DNA of 64,000 bases from Treponema sp. UBA4267 (GCA_002395155.1 DGWD01000009.1:76584-140583); one strand, 5' to 3'; positions 27,822 to 37,700 are shown, counted from the first letter of the stretch. The notes: a model not told the origin generated them from the sequence alone. Translations and numbers: made by a program.

Positions 27822-29915
27822 ATGATGAAAAAATTATCTCTCTTTTTAATTACAATTTTATTTTCTCTAACTCCTTTAATGGCAGAAATTAAAATTCTTA
27901 GTCCTGTAGCGGGTGTTTGGGCAAATAAACAAATGCTTGTTATAGAAAACTCCGAAGAGGGGGATTATTTTTATTCTCTTGATGGTTCTGATCCAGAATC
28001 TTTTGGTTTTGCCTACGATGGTCCAGTTTTAATAGATCTTACAGAGCAGGTAAAGCTAAATGTAAGTTTTGTTTCTAAGAACGGAAAAAAGGAAAAGGCT
28101 AGTGTAAGTTATGAAGTTATTCCAGATGATGGGCAAAGAACTTCATACAGAGATTTTGTAAGGACTTTTTATAAAACAGGTGTTTATAGCTATAGTTCTG
28201 GTTCAAAATTTTCCATTCCTTCTACCTTGATGTATTCCTTTGGACTTCCTCCAGATTCTTTTTTGCAGGGAACTGATCTTTCTATATCCGAAAAGTCAGT
28301 TTTACTTAGAAATGTTCCTTGTACAGTTTATGATAAAGAAAAAAACATAAAATACCGCTTTATTGTAAAAACATTTCCACAAAACGCTGGAATTTATAGC
28401 AAAAGAGAAGTTCCATTTACAGTAAGTGACTGGAATACAATTACTTTTACAGATCAAAATCTGCTTTATAAAATTGATTCAGAATACTGGGGTCTTCCAA
28501 AAGAAGCTCGTGTAATAGATCGTTCCGTAAGTCATATGATTTCATGGCAGAGTTTGGATTACAAAGAAGGCAATCCTGTTGAATTCTTTGTCCTTCCTCC
28601 AAAACCTCAGATTGAAATTAAAAAAAATGATGATGGAAGTCTGCTTTATACTTTAAATGGTGATGATTCCTATACCATGAGCGTTTTTTCAAAAGAAAAA
28701 AATGATTATATGGAATTGTTCCCAGAAATTGGAGCCGATGTCTTTTTGGGAGACAGAGCATCTGGACTTTTGGATATTGGTGTTTTTGCTAATTCTGTTT
28801 ACCAGGGTAAGATTATTGCTCAGTATGAAATTGATAAAAAACCTCCTGCAGAACCTGTAATCACTTCGTCTGCTAAATCATTTTACTCAAAAAATCGTGT
28901 AAAAATTGAAGTTCAATCCGATTCAGATTCAGATTTATACGTTGCTCTTAGTCAGCCTTACATTTTCCCTGAATCTGATACAGTTTATAAGTCTGATTCC
29001 TCTGTTTTCAAAAATATCAAAGCAGATGAGTTTAAAAAGGTAAAAAACTCTAAATATACAGTTTACTGGAATCCAAGAAGTAGTGGACCTGCCTATTACA
29101 AAATAAGTGCTTATACTCAATCAGGAAAAAATAAGAGTAAGGTTGTTGAATATAGTTTGATTATTGACCAGTCAAGCTACTATTATGACCAGTCTGCAAA
29201 TCCAGATGAAGCTGAAGGAACAATTGAACATCCTTTTACTTCTTTTGCTCAGTGTTTGTCTGAATTGGAAGGGGTAAGAGCGGTTACTCTTCGTGTAAAA
29301 GGTGATTTGAATATAAATGAAAGAAGTCAGATTGATTCTAACTTTGAAATAATTAATAACGGGGATGCAAGAATAATTTTTGGTCCACAAGCTTGTATTA
29401 ATGTAAAATCTTCAAGTTTAGAAATTAGCGATTGTAGAATTCAAAATCAAACAGCTTCAGAAGATTTTAAACAACCTTTAATCAAACTTGAAAATGCCGT
29501 TTTGACAATTAAAAATTCAACTATAGCTTTAAATTTTAGTTCTAATGGAAGTGTGATTGATGCATTTAATTCAATTGTAAATATTTCCGATACAATTGCT
29601 TCTGCAAATGCCATAAATTATCTTTCTTTTATCACATCTGTAAAATCTAGACTTTCAATTAAAAAGTCTCAGTTATCTAGTTCTGCCGAAACAAGTGTAA
29701 TTATTTCGGCCAATGAAGGTAACTTAAATGCCAGCGAAAATGAATTTATGGTAAGTGGTAAAATAGGACGAATTGCCGAATTATTTAAGGTAAAAGCAAA
29801 ATTGACTTTGAATAAGTTCAAGGGGCAGTTACAGTCTGAAAGTCTTGTTGAACCTATTTACACAAATACCCCTGGAAATTTAACTCTTTCCGAAAACGAA
29901 ACTTATGGATTCTAA
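27822..29915 (+). CDS. Secreted protein with chitobiase-like repeat and beta-helix-like C-terminus
   Basis: Signal peptide (KKLSLFLITILFSLTPLMAE) followed by a chitobiase/beta-hexosaminidase C-terminal-like module (about residues 35-100; the YFYSLDGSDPESFGFAYDGP pattern). A second such module lies near 350-450. The last ~230 residues begin with a DQSANPDEAEGTIEHPFTSFAQCL block, typical of DUF1565/parallel beta-helix entry motifs, and continue with short periodic strands (INVKSSSLEISDCRIQNQ). 697 residues, either ATG 27822 or 27825. Likely exported, perhaps surface-exposed. No catalytic motif recognised and function unknown. Confidence 0.78.
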   Translation: MMKKLSLFLITILFSLTPLMAEIKILSPVAGVWANKQMLVIENSEEGDYFYSLDGSDPESFGFAYDGPVLIDLTEQVKLNVSFVSKNGKKEKASVSYEVIPDDGQRTSYRDFVRTFYKTGVYSYSSGSKFSIPSTLMYSFGLPPDSFLQGTDLSISEKSVLLRNVPCTVYDKEKNIKYRFIVKTFPQNAGIYSKREVPFTVSDWNTITFTDQNLLYKIDSEYWGLPKEARVIDRSVSHMISWQSLDYKEGNPVEFFVLPPKPQIEIKKNDDGSLLYTLNGDDSYTMSVFSKEKNDYMELFPEIGADVFLGDRASGLLDIGVFANSVYQGKIIAQYEIDKKPPAEPVITSSAKSFYSKNRVKIEVQSDSDSDLYVALSQPYIFPESDTVYKSDSSVFKNIKADEFKKVKNSKYTVYWNPRSSGPAYYKISAYTQSGKNKSKVVEYSLIIDQSSYYYDQSANPDEAEGTIEHPFTSFAQCLSELEGVRAVTLRVKGDLNINERSQIDSNFEIINNGDARIIFGPQACINVKSSSLEISDCRIQNQTASEDFKQPLIKLENAVLTIKNSTIALNFSSNGSVIDAFNSIVNISDTIASANAINYLSFITSVKSRLSIKKSQLSSSAETSVIISANEGNLNASENEFMVSGKIGRIAELFKVKAKLTLNKFKGQLQSESLVEPIYTNTPGNLTLSENETYGF

Positions 29916-30495
29916 AATATTGATTGTTGGTTTTGATGAAGCTGGGAGAGGTCCTTTAGCTGGTCCTGTTACAGCCGGATCTGTAATTTTACCAGCAGAT
30001 TTTCCAATTGAAATTTTAAATGACTCTAAAAAATTGTCCGAAAAAAAACGCAATGCAGCTGAAAAAATTATTAAGGAAAAAGCCTGCTGGGGGCTTGGAA
30101 TTGTAGATCATAAAAAAATTGACGAAATTAATATTTTACAGGCCTCTTTGCTTGCCATGCAAATTGCCTACCAGGAAATGCTAAAAAAACTTCCAGACTA
30201 TCTTAAAATAAATAATATTTCTGACTATGAACTCCATGCTATTACTGATGGAAATAAGTGTCCTAAAGTTGATATTGAATGCAGGGCAGAACCTAAAGCA
30301 GATGGAAAATATCCACCTGTAATGGCAGCTTCAATTATAGCAAAAGTTTCTAGAGACAGGATTATGCTCGAAATGGATAAAAAATACCCTGCATATGGTT
30401 ACGCAGGGCATAAAGGATATCCGACAAAACTTCATCGGGAAATTTGTCATAAGCTGGGGCCTTCACCAATCCAGCGTATGACTTTTCATTATTAA
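29905..30495 (+). CDS. rnhB: Ribonuclease HII
   Basis: Cleaves RNA in RNA-DNA hybrids and removes misincorporated ribonucleotides. 196 residues with the diagnostic GFDEAGRGPLAGPVTAG at residues 9-25 (catalytic Asp-Glu), the central Asp in AITDGN, and MAASIIAKVSRDR containing the family's conserved Ser/Lys block; YGYAGHKGYPT is also characteristic. Full length. It overlaps the previous gene by 11 bases and ends the long plus-strand array, facing bpuR with only 9 bases between stops. Confidence 0.95.
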   Translation: MDSKILIVGFDEAGRGPLAGPVTAGSVILPADFPIEILNDSKKLSEKKRNAAEKIIKEKACWGLGIVDHKKIDEINILQASLLAMQIAYQEMLKKLPDYLKINNISDYELHAITDGNKCPKVDIECRAEPKADGKYPPVMAASIIAKVSRDRIMLEMDKKYPAYGYAGHKGYPTKLHREICHKLGPSPIQRMTFHY

Positions 30496-30504
30496 AAGCT
30501 TTTC

Positions 30505-30930
30505 TTAGTTGTCAGTTTTTTCAGTTTCTTTTTTAGAAACAATATGGATTACTTTTCCAGTTCTTTTTATTCCATCATCAGCTTTGGCAGCTGTTTTTTC
30601 TGATTTTACGCGGTAAATTTTCTTGCCGTTGGCAGCTTCTCCATGTCCATACTTTGCTTCTTTAGCTGCCTTCTTTTCTCTTGCGGCTTTCTGGCGCTGC
30701 TTGCGGTCTTTTTCTACAAAGTCCAAAGATTTTTCCATTCCCTGAAGGAATTTCTGCATATCATCTGCAAAAATGGCAATTTGATGACGGTCTGCTTCAG
30801 CACCATCTCTGTTTTTGCTTTCTACAATCTGAAGAAATACATCTCCAGTTCTGTTTTCTTTTACATTGAAAAAGTATGAACGGTTATCAAGATAAACCTG
30901 AGTTGTAAAAAGTTCTCCACGTGCTCCCAT
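30505..30930 (-). CDS. bpuR: PUR-domain nucleic-acid-binding protein, BpuR-like
   Basis: DUF3276/PUR-alpha family single- or double-stranded DNA/RNA-binding regulator, related to Borrelia BpuR. The PUR domain (about residues 1-75) starts with MGARGELFTTQVYLDNRSYF and FNVKENRTGDVFLQIVESK, followed by the helix of RHQIAIFADDMQKFLQGME. A lysine/alanine-rich tail (about 75-141) is specific to this lineage and probably adds non-specific nucleic-acid binding. Start ATG 30930 with AAGGAGT 7 bases upstream. Unlike many neighbours it appears to have a long leader (over 100 bases) with a hairpin. In Borrelia, BpuR binds its own mRNA and represses translation (recalled); the long leader would suit such control. 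Confidence 0.9.
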   Translation of the reverse strand: MGARGELFTTQVYLDNRSYFFNVKENRTGDVFLQIVESKNRDGAEADRHQIAIFADDMQKFLQGMEKSLDFVEKDRKQRQKAAREKKAAKEAKYGHGEAANGKKIYRVKSEKTAAKADDGIKRTGKVIHIVSKKETEKTDN

Positions 30931-30972
30931 AAAATTACTCCTTAAAAATAAATCTATTATCTTTATCTTTCT

Positions 30973-31076
30973 TGTGATTTAGAGGGAAAGCCCTAAACTT
31001 AAATCGCGAAGAACCATCCCTGAATATTTTTAATTATTAGTTTAAGAAAATTATCATATTAAAGAATAAAAATCAA
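30973..31076 (-). promoter_or_regulatory. Candidate bpuR promoter and structured 5' leader
   Basis: On the minus strand TTGATT (31076-31071), 15 bases, GATAAT (31055-31050). The transcript would have a leader of about 110 bases containing TTTAGGG..CCCTCTAAA (about 30979-31000), an imperfect hairpin with a two-base bulge. The spacer is short, so the promoter is tentative. The 171-base gap holds no gene. Confidence 0.35.
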
Positions 31077-31101
31077 TTTATATTCAGAAAATGATTTATT
31101 T

Positions 31102-32250
31102 CTAGCCGTTAAAAGTTGAATTAATTTCTTTTACAGCCTCATATAACTGGTCCATGGCTTCTTTTGTAGTAGAAGGTCCAAAACTAAAACGCACAGAAGT
31201 TTCCCTGTATTTGGCATCTACATGCATAGCTTCAAGAACAGGTCTGCTATTCTTTTTAGAAGAACATGCAGAACCAGTTGAAATATAAAATCCTTTTGAA
31301 TCCAAAGCTCTAAGCATTACATTTCCAGGTATATGGTCAAAAGCCACCTGTAATACATAAGGAGAAAAAAGTTCTTCTTTTTCTAAACGACTTGGTGGAA
31401 TTATTGTACACCCCTTTAGTTTTGAAAGAGCTTCAGCAAAGTTTTTAGTTCTTACTGCCTGTTCTGAATTATCTTTGTTGTAATAGCGTTCCAAACATTT
31501 AGAAAATGCTAGGGCTCCCATAACATTTTCTGTTCCTGAACGAATGCCTTTTTCTTGACCACCACCTCTTAAAAATCCATCTAATGAATCTTTAAGATAA
31601 AGAATACCAATTCCTCTAGGTCCACAAATTTTATGTGAAGATAAAGCAGCTGAATCAATTCCCGGATAATTCAAATCGAGTTTTATTTTACCAGCGGCCT
31701 GTACACAGTCTACATGGAATTTTGGACGACGCTTACCCTGACAGGCTTTTGTAAGAGCATCTGCAATCTGGTAGATTGGCTGGATAGAACCTGTTTCATT
31801 GTTTACAGCCATTACACAAACAAGCATTGTGTCGTTTGTAAGTAAATCAAGTACAGCCTGAGCTTGAATAATTCCATCTTTATCTGCTGGTATAGAAAGA
31901 ACATTCCAGCCAAGGTTTTTCATAGCAAGGGCTTGTTCTCTAATAGCAGGATGTTCAATAGAACTAATTAAAACAGTACCTTTGTTTGGTTTTGTTAAAA
32001 CAGAAAGAAGGGGAATCTGATCACTTTCAGTTCCACCTGAGGTAAAGAAAATGTTATCTTCTTTTACTCCCATTGCCTTGGCAGCTCTAGTTCTTGCTTT
32101 ATCTAAAAGACTTTTAGCATTTTTTCCAGCCTGATGAGAACTTGAGGGATTGCCCCAGTCTTTTAAACTTTCTTCTAAGGCTTCACGTAAAATATCTTCA
32201 TCTGTAGGACTTGTTGCGGCCCAATCAAAATAGTGTTCTTTATCTGTCAT
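31102..32250 (-). CDS. Cysteine desulfurase, NifS/IscS family
   Basis: PLP enzyme that removes sulfur from cysteine for Fe-S clusters, thio-tRNA or other sulfur acceptors. 382 residues with HVDCVQAAGKI (PLP-contacting Asp/Gln), SSHKICGPRGIGILYL (Schiff-base Lys) and STGSACSSKK carrying the catalytic Cys loop. The N-terminal YFDWAATSPTDEDI and GNPSSSHQAG stretches are typical of the group. No iscU, iscA or mnmA gene is adjacent, so the acceptor is unknown. Directly follows aroB (stop and start codons abut). Confidence 0.93.
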   Translation of the reverse strand: MTDKEHYFDWAATSPTDEDILREALEESLKDWGNPSSSHQAGKNAKSLLDKARTRAAKAMGVKEDNIFFTSGGTESDQIPLLSVLTKPNKGTVLISSIEHPAIREQALAMKNLGWNVLSIPADKDGIIQAQAVLDLLTNDTMLVCVMAVNNETGSIQPIYQIADALTKACQGKRRPKFHVDCVQAAGKIKLDLNYPGIDSAALSSHKICGPRGIGILYLKDSLDGFLRGGGQEKGIRSGTENVMGALAFSKCLERYYNKDNSEQAVRTKNFAEALSKLKGCTIIPPSRLEKEELFSPYVLQVAFDHIPGNVMLRALDSKGFYISTGSACSSKKNSRPVLEAMHVDAKYRETSVRFSFGPSTTKEAMDQLYEAVKEINSTFNG

Positions 32251-33369
32251 TTATTTAAGTACCGCCAGAATATCATTATCATCTACTTCTTCTACAAAAG
32301 CTTCTTCAATGCCTTTTAGAATAATAATTCTTACCTTATCAGTAAGATTTTTTTTGTCCATGTGCATAATCTGCAGCATACGGCTTCCAATTCCACCACC
32401 TCTTGCAACTTGAGGCTGTGCATCTGTTTCCCAATTGTATTTTTCAAGGATAGAAAAAATTTCGTCTCTAAAAGACTGCAAACAGTATTCTTTTTTCAAT
32501 GCAAGTTCAACGGAACGTCCAATTCCCCATGCAACTGCAGCTCCATGAGTAATTGAGCCAAGTCCAGAAATGTCTTCTAGGGCTCTTCCAAATGTATGAC
32601 CAAGATTTAAGAGAGTTCTTGTACTTTCATCCAAAAAGTCTTTGGCTACAACATTGCCTTTTGCCTTTACGGATCTTTTAATTATTTCTTCAAGAGTATT
32701 TTCATCACGGCTTAAAATCTTATCTGTAGAATTTTTGAATAAGTTGTAAAGTTCTTTATCAAAAAGTAAACCAGTTTTAAAAGCTTCTGCCAAACCTGAA
32801 TTATATTGGTTTTCGGGTAAAGTTTTTATAAATGCTGGAAAATAGTAAATATTCGAAGCAGAAAAGTAAGTTCCGATTATATTTTTGTATTCGCCAAAAT
32901 CGCAGGAAGTTTTTCCACCAATAGCAGCATCTACCATGGCTAAAAGACTACTTGGAACAAGCTGAACTTCAATTCCCCGTTTGTAGATTGATGCTGCAAA
33001 AGATACCAAATCGCAGATAACTCCACCACCAATTCCTACAAACATATCTTTGCGAGTAAAATTGGCCTGAACTGCAGCAGCAACAATAGAAAGAATTGTT
33101 TCAACAGATTTAGATTTTTCTCCAGATCCAATTACCATTAAGAAATCGTTTTCGTAAACACCATCATCAAATTTGCTTGTAAAGTTTTGCAAGCACTCCA
33201 AGCTGGCTACATTTGAATCGGTAATAAAAAAACGTTTTTGTATAGGATTTTCCTTCTTGTCCAAAAAAAGTTTTACAAGATCGACTGGCCCGTCAATAAA
33301 AGAAATGTTGGATTTTTTGCTTCCCAAATTAACGGAAGGATAATCAATAGAAATTAAATCTGTACCCAT
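32251..33369 (-). CDS. aroB: 3-dehydroquinate synthase
   Basis: Second step of the shikimate pathway: cyclisation of DAHP to 3-dehydroquinate using NAD and zinc. 372 residues; NAD-binding glycine-rich GIGGGVICDLVSFAAS, VPSSLLAMVDAAIGGKTSCDFGEYKNIIGTY block, and metal-binding residues in LAEAFKTG, LNLGHTFGRALE and ITHGAAVAWG. All recognisable zinc ligands (Glu, two His) are present. The pathway is absent from the reduced genome of T. pallidum, so this points to a biosynthetically more capable treponeme. No ribosome binding site; a TATAGT box ends 7 bases before the ATG, so it may also be transcribed leaderlessly. Confidence 0.95.
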   Translation of the reverse strand: MGTDLISIDYPSVNLGSKKSNISFIDGPVDLVKLFLDKKENPIQKRFFITDSNVASLECLQNFTSKFDDGVYENDFLMVIGSGEKSKSVETILSIVAAAVQANFTRKDMFVGIGGGVICDLVSFAASIYKRGIEVQLVPSSLLAMVDAAIGGKTSCDFGEYKNIIGTYFSASNIYYFPAFIKTLPENQYNSGLAEAFKTGLLFDKELYNLFKNSTDKILSRDENTLEEIIKRSVKAKGNVVAKDFLDESTRTLLNLGHTFGRALEDISGLGSITHGAAVAWGIGRSVELALKKEYCLQSFRDEIFSILEKYNWETDAQPQVARGGGIGSRMLQIMHMDKKNLTDKVRIIILKGIEEAFVEEVDDNDILAVLK

Positions 33370-33382
33370 AGCGGATACTATA

Positions 33383-33997
33383 TTAGTATTTTTTATCCAT
33401 TTCGTTAAGTTCTTTTATGTTTTTTTCCAGGCGGCTAATTTTACGTTTAAGCATTTTTTCATAATCTAAATCACCGTTTGCAATTCTTTCTCTTTCATCT
33501 TCCCAGTTTTGTTTACCGGTTATAAAGAGAAAATTAAAAGATGCGGCATTTGCTTTTTCGCACCATACTTTTGCTTCCTGCCAGTAATAAAGTCCTGCCT
33601 GATAACAAGATAAAGCCTTCTGCATATTGTTTAGGTATTCATCCTTCCATGGGGCGTCATAAAAATAAATACACTTTTTGTCGTAGATCCTGCCAAGCCT
33701 AAGGTGCTGTTCAATAAGTTTTAAGTTTATATGCATTTGAAAAAGATAACGGTATTTTTCCCATTCTTTTTCTGTTTCAATTTTAATATCTGCAAACTGA
33801 GGATTACAAAAGTCAGCTTGAACGGCTTTTTCCAGCCAGTAAATGTTTTCTATACAATCATCCGGGTATTGCTGATAATGAACGTGATAAAGCTTGTACC
33901 AGTCTTCCTTATATTTGACCATATAGGCCGATAAAGATGATGGAAGGAATGTGAGTAAAATGATTGAGAATAAAATTTTTACAAAATGCTTTTTCAC
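33383..33997 (-). CDS. Secreted protein of unknown function
   Basis: Signal peptide (KKHFVKILFSIILLTFLPSSLSAY) and a mature part of about 180 residues rich in Tyr, Trp, Lys and Glu, with likely helical repeats (NMQKALSCYQAGLYYWQEAKVW) and a C-terminal coiled coil (MLKRKISRLEKNIKELNEMDKKY). GTG start at 33997; a GATAAT box ends 6 bases upstream and no ribosome binding site is seen. Located between tmk and aroB. No family recognised. Confidence 0.7.
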   Translation of the reverse strand: MKKHFVKILFSIILLTFLPSSLSAYMVKYKEDWYKLYHVHYQQYPDDCIENIYWLEKAVQADFCNPQFADIKIETEKEWEKYRYLFQMHINLKLIEQHLRLGRIYDKKCIYFYDAPWKDEYLNNMQKALSCYQAGLYYWQEAKVWCEKANAASFNFLFITGKQNWEDERERIANGDLDYEKMLKRKISRLEKNIKELNEMDKKY

Positions 33998-34003
33998 ACT
34001 TTG

Positions 34004-34009
34004 ATTATC
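34004..34009 (-). promoter_or_regulatory. Possible -10 box for the 33997 gene
   Basis: GATAAT on the minus strand ends 6 bases before the GTG start, the spacing seen at other leaderless genes. No clear -35 box is visible, and read-through from tmk is equally possible. Confidence 0.35.
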
Positions 34010-34028
34010 GGAAGTCGAAATTATTTAT

Positions 34029-34640
34029 TTAGATATTTTCTAAATGGCTTTTAATTAAAGCTGCAATTTCATCTATACCCTTGGATGCATCAATCCTTAT
34101 GATTTTAATGCCTGTGTTTGCTGCATCTTTTTCATATTGACTGATAATTTCTTCGTACATGTTTGAAATCTTTTGCTGTAAATCTAATTTTTCGTAAATT
34201 TCTTTTTTTTCGTTTCTGGCATTTACTCGGCCCAAAGAAATTTCGGGATTAATTTGAAAGTAGAAAAGGTATTCAGGCAGAGGAAAGGGGGAATTTAAAA
34301 GTTTTGGAAGTTCCTGTCCACATGAAATAGATTGATAAGCCATGCTGGAAAAGAAGTAACGGTCGCTAACAATGCATTTTCCCTTGTTTATATTTTCTAT
34401 AATTCCGTCTTTTCCGTAAATATGTTGACATCGGTCTGCCGCAAATAAATAGGCATTTGTTCTTTCATCTACCTGAAAATCTCCGGCAAGCATCTGTCTT
34501 AAAAATTTTCCGGTCGGTCCAGATGTTGGCTCTGCTGTTGCCATAAATTTTTCTGGATTACTTTCAACAAGTTTTTTAATTTGGGTAGAAGTACCAGCTC
34601 CATCAATTCCTTCAAAAACAATAAAATTCTTCAAAATCAT
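34029..34640 (-). CDS. tmk: Thymidylate kinase
   Basis: Phosphorylates dTMP to dTDP. 203 residues from ATG 34640: P-loop FEGIDGAGTSTQ near the N-terminus, DRYFFSSMAYQ (the DR(Y/F) motif that binds substrate) and a LID-region segment near residue 145. Note GAGTST rather than GAGKST: the P-loop lysine position is Thr, a variant that should be checked by alignment. An upstream in-frame start at 34688 would lie above the TATAAT box and is rejected. Divergent from tamB. The -10 box ends 6 bases before the start codon. Confidence 0.9.
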   Translation of the reverse strand: MILKNFIVFEGIDGAGTSTQIKKLVESNPEKFMATAEPTSGPTGKFLRQMLAGDFQVDERTNAYLFAADRCQHIYGKDGIIENINKGKCIVSDRYFFSSMAYQSISCGQELPKLLNSPFPLPEYLFYFQINPEISLGRVNARNEKKEIYEKLDLQQKISNMYEEIISQYEKDAANTGIKIIRIDASKGIDEIAALIKSHLENI

Positions 34641-34646
34641 ACTTTC

Positions 34647-34652
34647 ATTATA
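34647..34652 (-). promoter_or_regulatory. -10 box of tmk, leaderless type
   Basis: A perfect TATAAT on the minus strand ends 6 bases before the tmk ATG, and no Shine-Dalgarno sequence follows. It decides the start codon. The divergent tamB -10 box is 45 bases away. Confidence 0.55.
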
Positions 34653-34696
34653 ATTAGCCTTAATAAAATGTACTATATATGGAGACAAAATTTTGA

Positions 34697-34702
34697 TATA
34701 AT
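34697..34702 (+). promoter_or_regulatory. -10 box of the tamB-bamA operon
   Basis: Perfect TATAAT, 12 bases before ATG 34715. A potential TTG start at 34706 begins only 3 bases after the box and would precede the expected transcription start, so ATG 34715 is preferred. The -35 region is weak. Confidence 0.55.
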
Positions 34703-34714
34703 ATTTTGGCTAAA

Positions 34715-37700
34715 ATGGGCTCTTTATACAAACTTGGACGTATTCGTAAATATATTTTACTTTTTCTCATTTTAATAGCACTTATAGTAAGTGTTCCTCT
34801 TAGGAATTCTATGTCCGATTTGTTTGATAAAAAAGTAAAAGCTATTACAAGTCTCTTATATAAGCAAACAGGATTAACTATAAAATATCAAAGCCTTTCT
34901 CCATCAATTTTATCAAGCATTTCAATGAAGGAAATTAGTGTTTACAATTCTCAAGATGAAGAAATTTTAGAAATCAAGAAAGCCAAAGTTGGATTTAAGC
35001 TAAGCAAACTGTTAAAACTGGATATACAAAACGGAATTTCACATGTTTTGCTGGATGGTATTCGCCTTGATTTAGATAATCTTGAAAAACTTCTGCTGTC
35101 GTTAAATTTGCAGTTTGGAATGGATTCAAATATTAAAATTTCGTCAATTCAGCAGGTTTTACCGGCAAATATTAAACTTAAGAATCTTGATTTTGTTTAT
35201 GATAAAGACCCTTATTCCGTTTTAATGGCTGTTAAAACCATCAGTTTGAATAATAATGCCAATAAAGAAATTCTTGAAATTGATTTTGATTCTAATTTAA
35301 CAGCTTCGGCAAAACAGTTTAAGCATAATCTTACAGGTTCATTAAAATTAAATGGTACTATTACACCTGAATTAAATAATTCTCAAATCAATTTAAAACT
35401 TGCTAATTTGACTGATGGAGATTTTAAGCTTAATAAATTGAATCTTTATGTTGGATATAATGATTATGTATTTGATGTTCATACAATCCAGGCTGTTAAT
35501 CCTTTATCAATTACTGCAAATTTTAATGTTAAAACAATGGATTTGAATGCAAAGGTTAAATCTAAAGACCTTTATCCTACATCCATTGTGTCTGTAAATT
35601 CATTGCAGAAGGAACTTTCAACTGTAAAAAATATTAAAATTACAACCGATACCAACCTTGCCTGCAATATTCTGGAGAAGAAACTTGATTTTTCATCTGA
35701 CACAAAACTTGCTTGTCCTCCAGAGTTATTTCCACAAGGATTTGATTTAGCATTTAAGATAAGTGGAAACGAAAAACGACTTTCTTTATCACAATTTAAT
35801 ATTGATGGAGAAAGAATAAATGCTTCTGCCCAGCTGGATTTTACTTATGCAAAAAAACAATTGAGCGGAACTTTGTCTCTGGAAAACTTAATCTTAAATA
35901 ATAATAAGAGTATTTCTACAGAAATATATATAGACCCTCTGGATGCCGGTTTTATGGCCTTTTCTCCACAACTGTTTATTGGAGATAAAGCATTAACAGC
36001 CTTGCAATTGACTCTTTTGCCACAAAGCGATTCTTATGATTTCTCTTTTGAAGCTTCCGATTATTCACATACCGAAAATACTGAACCCGCTTTAATAAAC
36101 TTTGAAGGTTCTTACCTTACTAAATCAAATTATTTACAGTCAAATATTTCAATAGGCTCTCTTTATTTTGATAGTATTGCCGGTTTTGTCAGTCAGTTTT
36201 TGGATGAAAAATATGCAAAAACAATTGATAATAATACAGAAAAACTTGAACCTTATGTTCTTTCGGGCGAAATTTTTGCTGCCACCGATTTTAAAACTCT
36301 TTCGTATAATGTTCCTTACATACTTGCTGCTAATACCCAAAAAGATAATCAGTTACTTATGATTTCCCTTAACGGGTCAGAACAGTCTTTGCAGCTTAAT
36401 CAATTTTCTCTTGTATATGGCAAATATGCATGTCAGGCTTCTGCCAATATAGATAAGGCTATGGATTCTTCAGACATGTTTTTTACCCTGGATTTAAACA
36501 GTCAGTCTATTCCTTATCATTTTGCAGGTTCTATAATGCCAGAAATTGTTTCCATTACAGGAGATTACGGAACTGATATAGAAGTTAGAATTAAAAATAA
36601 TAATGAAATTGATGGTCGCTTTATCTTGCAGAGTCTTCCTGTGGCATTTATGAAAAATTCTGTAATTTTTTCAACGAATTCTAGTTTCCATTTTGATAAA
36701 GAAAACGGACCTGAACTTCAAATTTCTAGTTTTGAAGCGGAACTTGCCAGTACAGGAGTTTCTGTAAGCCCAAAACTAGTTTTTTCTGGAAATATGACAA
36801 AGTATGGTGCTCAACTTGATTCAATGGCTTACACCGATTCCTACTCAACCCTGGTCGGAACTGCTGATATGATGATTAATATCAATGAAGGTCTTTTCGA
36901 TTCGGTTGGAATGATGGTGAATGTAAAAAATCCAATGTCAGAGGAAAGCATTATTGTAGATGGTAATATATCTAATCCTTATCATCTTCCTTTAAATAAA
37001 GAAAACCTGCTTAATTATATTTACCTGAACATGCAGCTGCAGATAAATAAATTCAACTTAAACCGAATTGCTTTTTCTCAAAACGAGGACAACCAGATTA
37101 CTGCAACACTTTACACATCTGGAACAATTGAACATCCTTATGTTTCTATTAATATTGAAGATTCCGCCTTCCTTGTTGCTTCAGATTTTATGAAACTTAA
37201 TGGTACTTTAGTTCTTGAAGATCGTGATATTGATGTAAACGATTTGACTTTATCTTATAGTTTGCTTACTGTCGATTCTATAAATGCAAAGGCCTCTTTA
37301 ACTGATATGACAATGGAAGCTACTGGTAGTTTAAATTGTGCAATTGTGGGCAAAACCATTGAGGCACCTTTAACTTTGACTGTTGGAAACGCAATTATTC
37401 CAGAAGGCAGTATTTTCCCAGATTCTTTAATGGTTACTCTTGAAAGTAAGTCTATTTCTGGAAGTCTGATAAAGAAGCAGTTCCCTCTTACAATGAATGT
37501 TCTATATTCAGATAAACAACTGCTCTTGTATTCATCAGAAAATTTGGGAATTAATGGAGTTGTTTCTGAGCAGGGGCAGGTGGAATTAAATATTAATAAC
37601 GAATTTCTTACAGGTAAAATTGATGGTTCTGTAAAAAATATGAATATGGATATGGATTTATATGACTGTACTGTAAATCTAAAAAATCTACTTCCATATT

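Noticed and set aside
30490..30502. AAAAGCTTTT palindrome between rnhB and bpuR as a terminator
   Set aside because: Arms of AT-rich sequence and no loop; not a plausible stable hairpin.
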